Positions 61,435 through 64,000 of a DNA stretch of 64,000 nucleotides are shown here, piece after piece. The DNA is from Natronospira sp. GTDB lineage: Bacteria > Pseudomonadota > Gammaproteobacteria > Natronospirales > Natronospiraceae. The stretch covers positions 1 to 64,000 of the forward strand of contig PWMQ01000091.1 in NCBI GenBank assembly GCA_003558125.1. Reading direction: 5' to 3'. Position 1 is the first letter of the stretch, and every line of letters starts with the position of its first letter. The notes beneath the pieces are model-generated. The model saw only the letters and a list, made by a program, of their open reading frames with translations, was not told where the DNA came from and ran no database searches. The translations under genes and the position numbers were made by a program.

Positions 61435-62376
61435 TCATGTCACCGGCACTTGTTCTTCCGCCAAAACGGCTCGCGCCGCCCGGCTGTCCTCATCCATCTG
61501 GCGGCGCAGGGCCGACAGATCCTCGAATCGTTCCTCGTCGCGCAAGTGGCGAATCAGGCGGACCCGCAGATGGCGTCCGTAGAGATCACCTTGCCAATCG
61601 AAGAGATGAACCTCCAGCAATCGCCTGCGACCATCCACCGTGGGTCGCCGCCCCAGACTGGCCACCGCCGGCAGGGGTTCGGCCTTGTCCAGCCCCTCGA
61701 CCTGCACGGCGTAAACCCCGTCCCGAGCCGCCAGCCGCTCGTGGACGGCGAGATTGGCGGTGGGATAACCCAGCGTTCGCCCCAGTTGCCGCCCCCGGCG
61801 CACCCGCGCCGTGACTCGCGGCCACTGACCCAGCAAGGCCGCGGCCTGACGGGTCTCACCCAGCTCCAGGTGACGGCGGATGCGGGTACTGGACACCCGG
61901 GCACCCTGCCCTTCCACCGTGGGCATCACCTCCAGGCGAAAACCCTGATCCGCGGCCGTCGCGGCCAGACTGTCTGCATCGCCGGCCCGGTCCCGGCCAT
62001 AGCGGAAATCATCCCCGATCAGGAGATAGGCCGGGGCCAGACCCTGCTGCAGGACATCCTGTTCGAAGGCCCGGGGGCTCATTCCGGCCAGGGCGGCATC
62101 AAAGCGCAGAAGCAGCAACTGATCCACCCCGGCCTCGGCCAACAGCTCATGGCGATCACGGAAGCCGACCACCCGGCTTGGCGCCCGCTCACCCAGGAAA
62201 TAATCCAGCGGCCGCGGTTCGAAACTGATCACCGTCAGCGGACCGGCAGGCTCGGTAGCCCGCGCCCGTTCCAGCATGGCCCGATGACCGCGATGCACGC
62301 CATCGAAATTGCCGATGGTCACCGCTCCGCCCCGACGGGCGTGGCTCAAATGTTGCCGTCCGCGTATCAGCCGCAA
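61435..62376 (-). CDS. ribF: Bifunctional riboflavin kinase/FAD synthetase
   Basis: Makes FMN from riboflavin and then FAD (313 aa). The N-terminal adenylyltransferase domain has TIGNFDGVHRGHRAML, FEPRPLDYFLGE and YLLIGDDFRYGRDRAGD, and ends VSSTRIRRHLELGE. The C-terminal flavokinase domain has RVRRGRQLGRTLGYPTANL and RPTVDGRRRLLEVHLFDWQGDLYG. It lies 36 bp upstream of ileS and 53 bp after murJ. The start codon at 62376 is not an ATG (RC of CAA gives TTG-type or similar codons here are possible), so the exact N-terminus is less certain than the product. Confidence 0.95.
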   Translation of the reverse strand: MRLIRGRQHLSHARRGGAVTIGNFDGVHRGHRAMLERARATEPAGPLTVISFEPRPLDYFLGERAPSRVVGFRDRHELLAEAGVDQLLLLRFDAALAGMSPRAFEQDVLQQGLAPAYLLIGDDFRYGRDRAGDADSLAATAADQGFRLEVMPTVEGQGARVSSTRIRRHLELGETRQAAALLGQWPRVTARVRRGRQLGRTLGYPTANLAVHERLAARDGVYAVQVEGLDKAEPLPAVASLGRRPTVDGRRRLLEVHLFDWQGDLYGRHLRVRLIRHLRDEERFEDLSALRRQMDEDSRAARAVLAEEQVPVT

Positions 62377-62429
62377 GTCCAGGCTTCCCGTAATGCAAAA
62401 CGGGGCATTATATCAACTATCGGCCGCCG

Positions 62430-63977
62430 TCAGGCCATCACATGCCGCCGCCGGAGCCCCAGCAGCAAGAGTACCAGTCCATAAACCAGGGCCCCGGTGC
62501 CAATGCAGACCGCCAGCAGCCCCACCCGCTCCCAGACGCCCGCATCCAGCCAATCCGCCAGTGGGCCGGCAAGCCACAGCACCACCGCGGCCATTACCCC
62601 ATTGGCCACCAGCCCCTTGAAGAACAACGAGGCCCAGCCCGGCCCGGGCCGGTATACGCCGCGACGGCGCAGCCCCATATACAGGAGACCGGCATTGATG
62701 AAGGCGGCGATCGCCGTTGCCAGGGCAAGGCCCATGTGCGGGGCGACGAATCCGGTCATCACCATCGGCAGCACGAACGCGAGATTCAGCACCATGTTCG
62801 AGACCATGGCCACCACCCCGGCCTTGACCGGTGTCTTGGTGTCCTGGCGGGCGAAATAGCCGGGGGCCAGCACCTTAACCAGCGTGAAGCCCACCAGACC
62901 GAAGGCATAGGCCATCAGGCTCCAGGCCGCCATGCGAGTGTCATGGGCCGTAAATTCGCCATACTGGAACAGGGTCGAGAGCATGGGGCCGGCCAGACAG
63001 AACAACCCCACCGCCGCCGGCACCGCCACCAGCCAGACCAGACGCAGGGCCCAGTCGAGGGTATCGGAAAAGGCCTTGGGGTCTTTTTCCGCGTATCGCG
63101 CCGACAGGCCGGGAAGGATTACCGTGGCCAGGGCAATGCCGAACACCCCCAGCGGAAACTCCATCAGGCGGTCGGAGTAATACAGCCAACTCACACTGCC
63201 GGCCACCAGAAAGGAGGCGATGATGGTGTCGATCACCAGATTGATCTGGGCCACCGAGGAGCCAAACAGGGCCGGCGCCATCAGGCGCATGATGCGCCTG
63301 ACACCCTCATGTTTCGGATCCCAGCGCGGCCGGGGCAGCAGGCGCAAATGCTTGAGAAAGGGAATCTGAAACAGTAACTGAGCCACCCCCGCCGCAAACA
63401 CACCGACCGCCAGGGCCATGCCCGGTTCGTCGAAATAGGGGGCCAGCCAGACCGCCGCCCCGATCAGGCAAACGTTAAGCAGGACCGGTGTAAAGGCCGG
63501 CACCCCGAAGCGGTTGTAGGTATTAAGAATCCCGGCCGCCAGGGACACCAGGGAGATGAACAGCAGATAGGGAAAGGTCCAGCGCAGCATGGCCGTGGCC
63601 AGCTCCCGGCGGCCGTCCTCGCCGTCGAAACCGGGGGCGAAAATCAGAATCAATACCGGCGCTGCCACCACCCCGATCAGGGTAATCAGCACCAGTACCG
63701 CCCCCAGGATACCCGCCACCCGGTCCACCAGCGCCTGCACCTCGGCATGTTCACGCTGGCTGCGATACTCGCCGATCACCGGCACAAAGGCCTGGGAAAA
63801 TCCCCCCTCGGCAAACAGCCGCCGCATGAAATTGGGGATCTTGAAGGCCACGAAAAAGGCGTCCATGACCGGCCCGGCCCCGAAGAAGCGGGCAAAGACC
63901 ACATCGCGGACGAATCCCAGTACCCGGGAGAGCAGGGTCATGCCGCCGACCAGACCGGTGGAGCGCAGCAGACTCAT
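62430..63977 (-). CDS. murJ: Lipid II flippase MurJ
   Basis: MOP-superfamily inner-membrane protein with about 14 helices that moves lipid II across the membrane for peptidoglycan synthesis (515 aa; E. coli 511). The N-terminus [65 protein letters not shown] is diagnostic, with the charged residues that line the cavity. FGSSVAQINLVIDTIIASFL and YYSDRLMEFPLGVFGIALATVILPGLS follow. The order murJ-ribF-ileS-lspA is common in gammaproteobacteria. Only 23 bp remain upstream in the window. Confidence 0.97.
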   Translation of the reverse strand: MSLLRSTGLVGGMTLLSRVLGFVRDVVFARFFGAGPVMDAFFVAFKIPNFMRRLFAEGGFSQAFVPVIGEYRSQREHAEVQALVDRVAGILGAVLVLITLIGVVAAPVLILIFAPGFDGEDGRRELATAMLRWTFPYLLFISLVSLAAGILNTYNRFGVPAFTPVLLNVCLIGAAVWLAPYFDEPGMALAVGVFAAGVAQLLFQIPFLKHLRLLPRPRWDPKHEGVRRIMRLMAPALFGSSVAQINLVIDTIIASFLVAGSVSWLYYSDRLMEFPLGVFGIALATVILPGLSARYAEKDPKAFSDTLDWALRLVWLVAVPAAVGLFCLAGPMLSTLFQYGEFTAHDTRMAAWSLMAYAFGLVGFTLVKVLAPGYFARQDTKTPVKAGVVAMVSNMVLNLAFVLPMVMTGFVAPHMGLALATAIAAFINAGLLYMGLRRRGVYRPGPGWASLFFKGLVANGVMAAVVLWLAGPLADWLDAGVWERVGLLAVCIGTGALVYGLVLLLLGLRRRHVMA

Positions 63978-64000
63978 GCCCTGCCCTCGCCGGGCCTGGA

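Noticed and set aside
58538-61582. Long open frame (about 1000 codons) on the plus strand opposite ileS
   Set aside because: It is a mirror of the high-GC, strongly biased ileS gene on the other strand and resembles no known protein family.

Overview
The window reads as a contiguous piece of a gammaproteobacterial chromosome. Support comes from the type IV minor pilin cluster (fimT-pilV-pilW-pilX-pilY1-pilE), the queA-tgt-yajC-secD-secF order, a homodimeric-type aceE with aceF and a lipoyl-fused lpd, rnt, grxD, and murJ-ribF-ileS-lspA-ispH. Exported proteins are very rich in Asp and Glu (the S8 protease, PilY1, the DUF4397 lipoprotein and the TraF-like protein), which suggests a halophile or haloalkaliphile, for example in or near Ectothiorhodospiraceae or Natronospiraceae. 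That placement is an inference. Nearly all genes are ordinary chromosomal genes; there is no prophage, insertion sequence with transposase, or CRISPR array.

Layout. 1-6.8 kb: minus-strand minor pilin/PilY1 operon. 7-10.7 kb: gshA, trmJ and suhB, with the first copy of a 0.2-kb structured repeat (8769-8982). 10.8-16.3 kb: Sec auxiliary and queuosine operon. 16.4-25.2 kb: tRNA-Leu(CAA), a Nudix protein, a 7Fe ferredoxin, a TraF-like/DJ-1 pair, a DUF4397 lipoprotein, a divergent phage-type regulator pair (CI-like and Ner-like), a LOG/GNAT pair, a TrhA-like membrane protein and ribA. 25.4-33 kb: an HD-GYP protein and the pyruvate dehydrogenase operon. 33.3-45 kb: aminopeptidase, pyrC-rnt, grxD, a BON lipoprotein, hyuB, sodB, a PuuD-like membrane protein, a retropepsin-like protein, nadC and fadE. 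45-53.7 kb: a GGDEF-EAL protein, yigZ, thiI, a three-gene envelope/peptidase operon and tRNA-Thr(CGU). 54-64 kb: a secreted subtilase, a stray FimT-like pilin, the second repeat copy, ispH, lspA, ileS, ribF and murJ.

The most unusual content is non-coding. (1) Two copies of a 214-229 bp element have conserved cores, while their long terminal stems differ in sequence but stay base-paired in each copy. This is covariation, as expected of a structured RNA or a hairpin-ended mobile element. (2) Three intergenic regions (suhB/secF, aceE/aceF, aceF/lpd) hold degenerate 7-bp repeats arranged as inverted arrays. A fourth (ispH/lspA) holds octad-like repeats with a 25-bp exact inverted repeat. (3) PsrA-type palindromes lie just downstream of the predicted -10 elements of fadE and of the TrhA-like gene, suggesting shared fatty-acid-responsive control. 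(4) A TGTACA pair one helical turn apart lies inside the promoter of the DUF4397 lipoprotein. The neighbouring CI-like regulator has Cys and Arg where its family normally has the Ser-Lys self-cleavage dyad.

Gene starts were chosen from ribosome-binding sites and family N-termini. Where two starts compete, the entry says so. No database search or folding program was run; all homology calls rest on recognised motifs.
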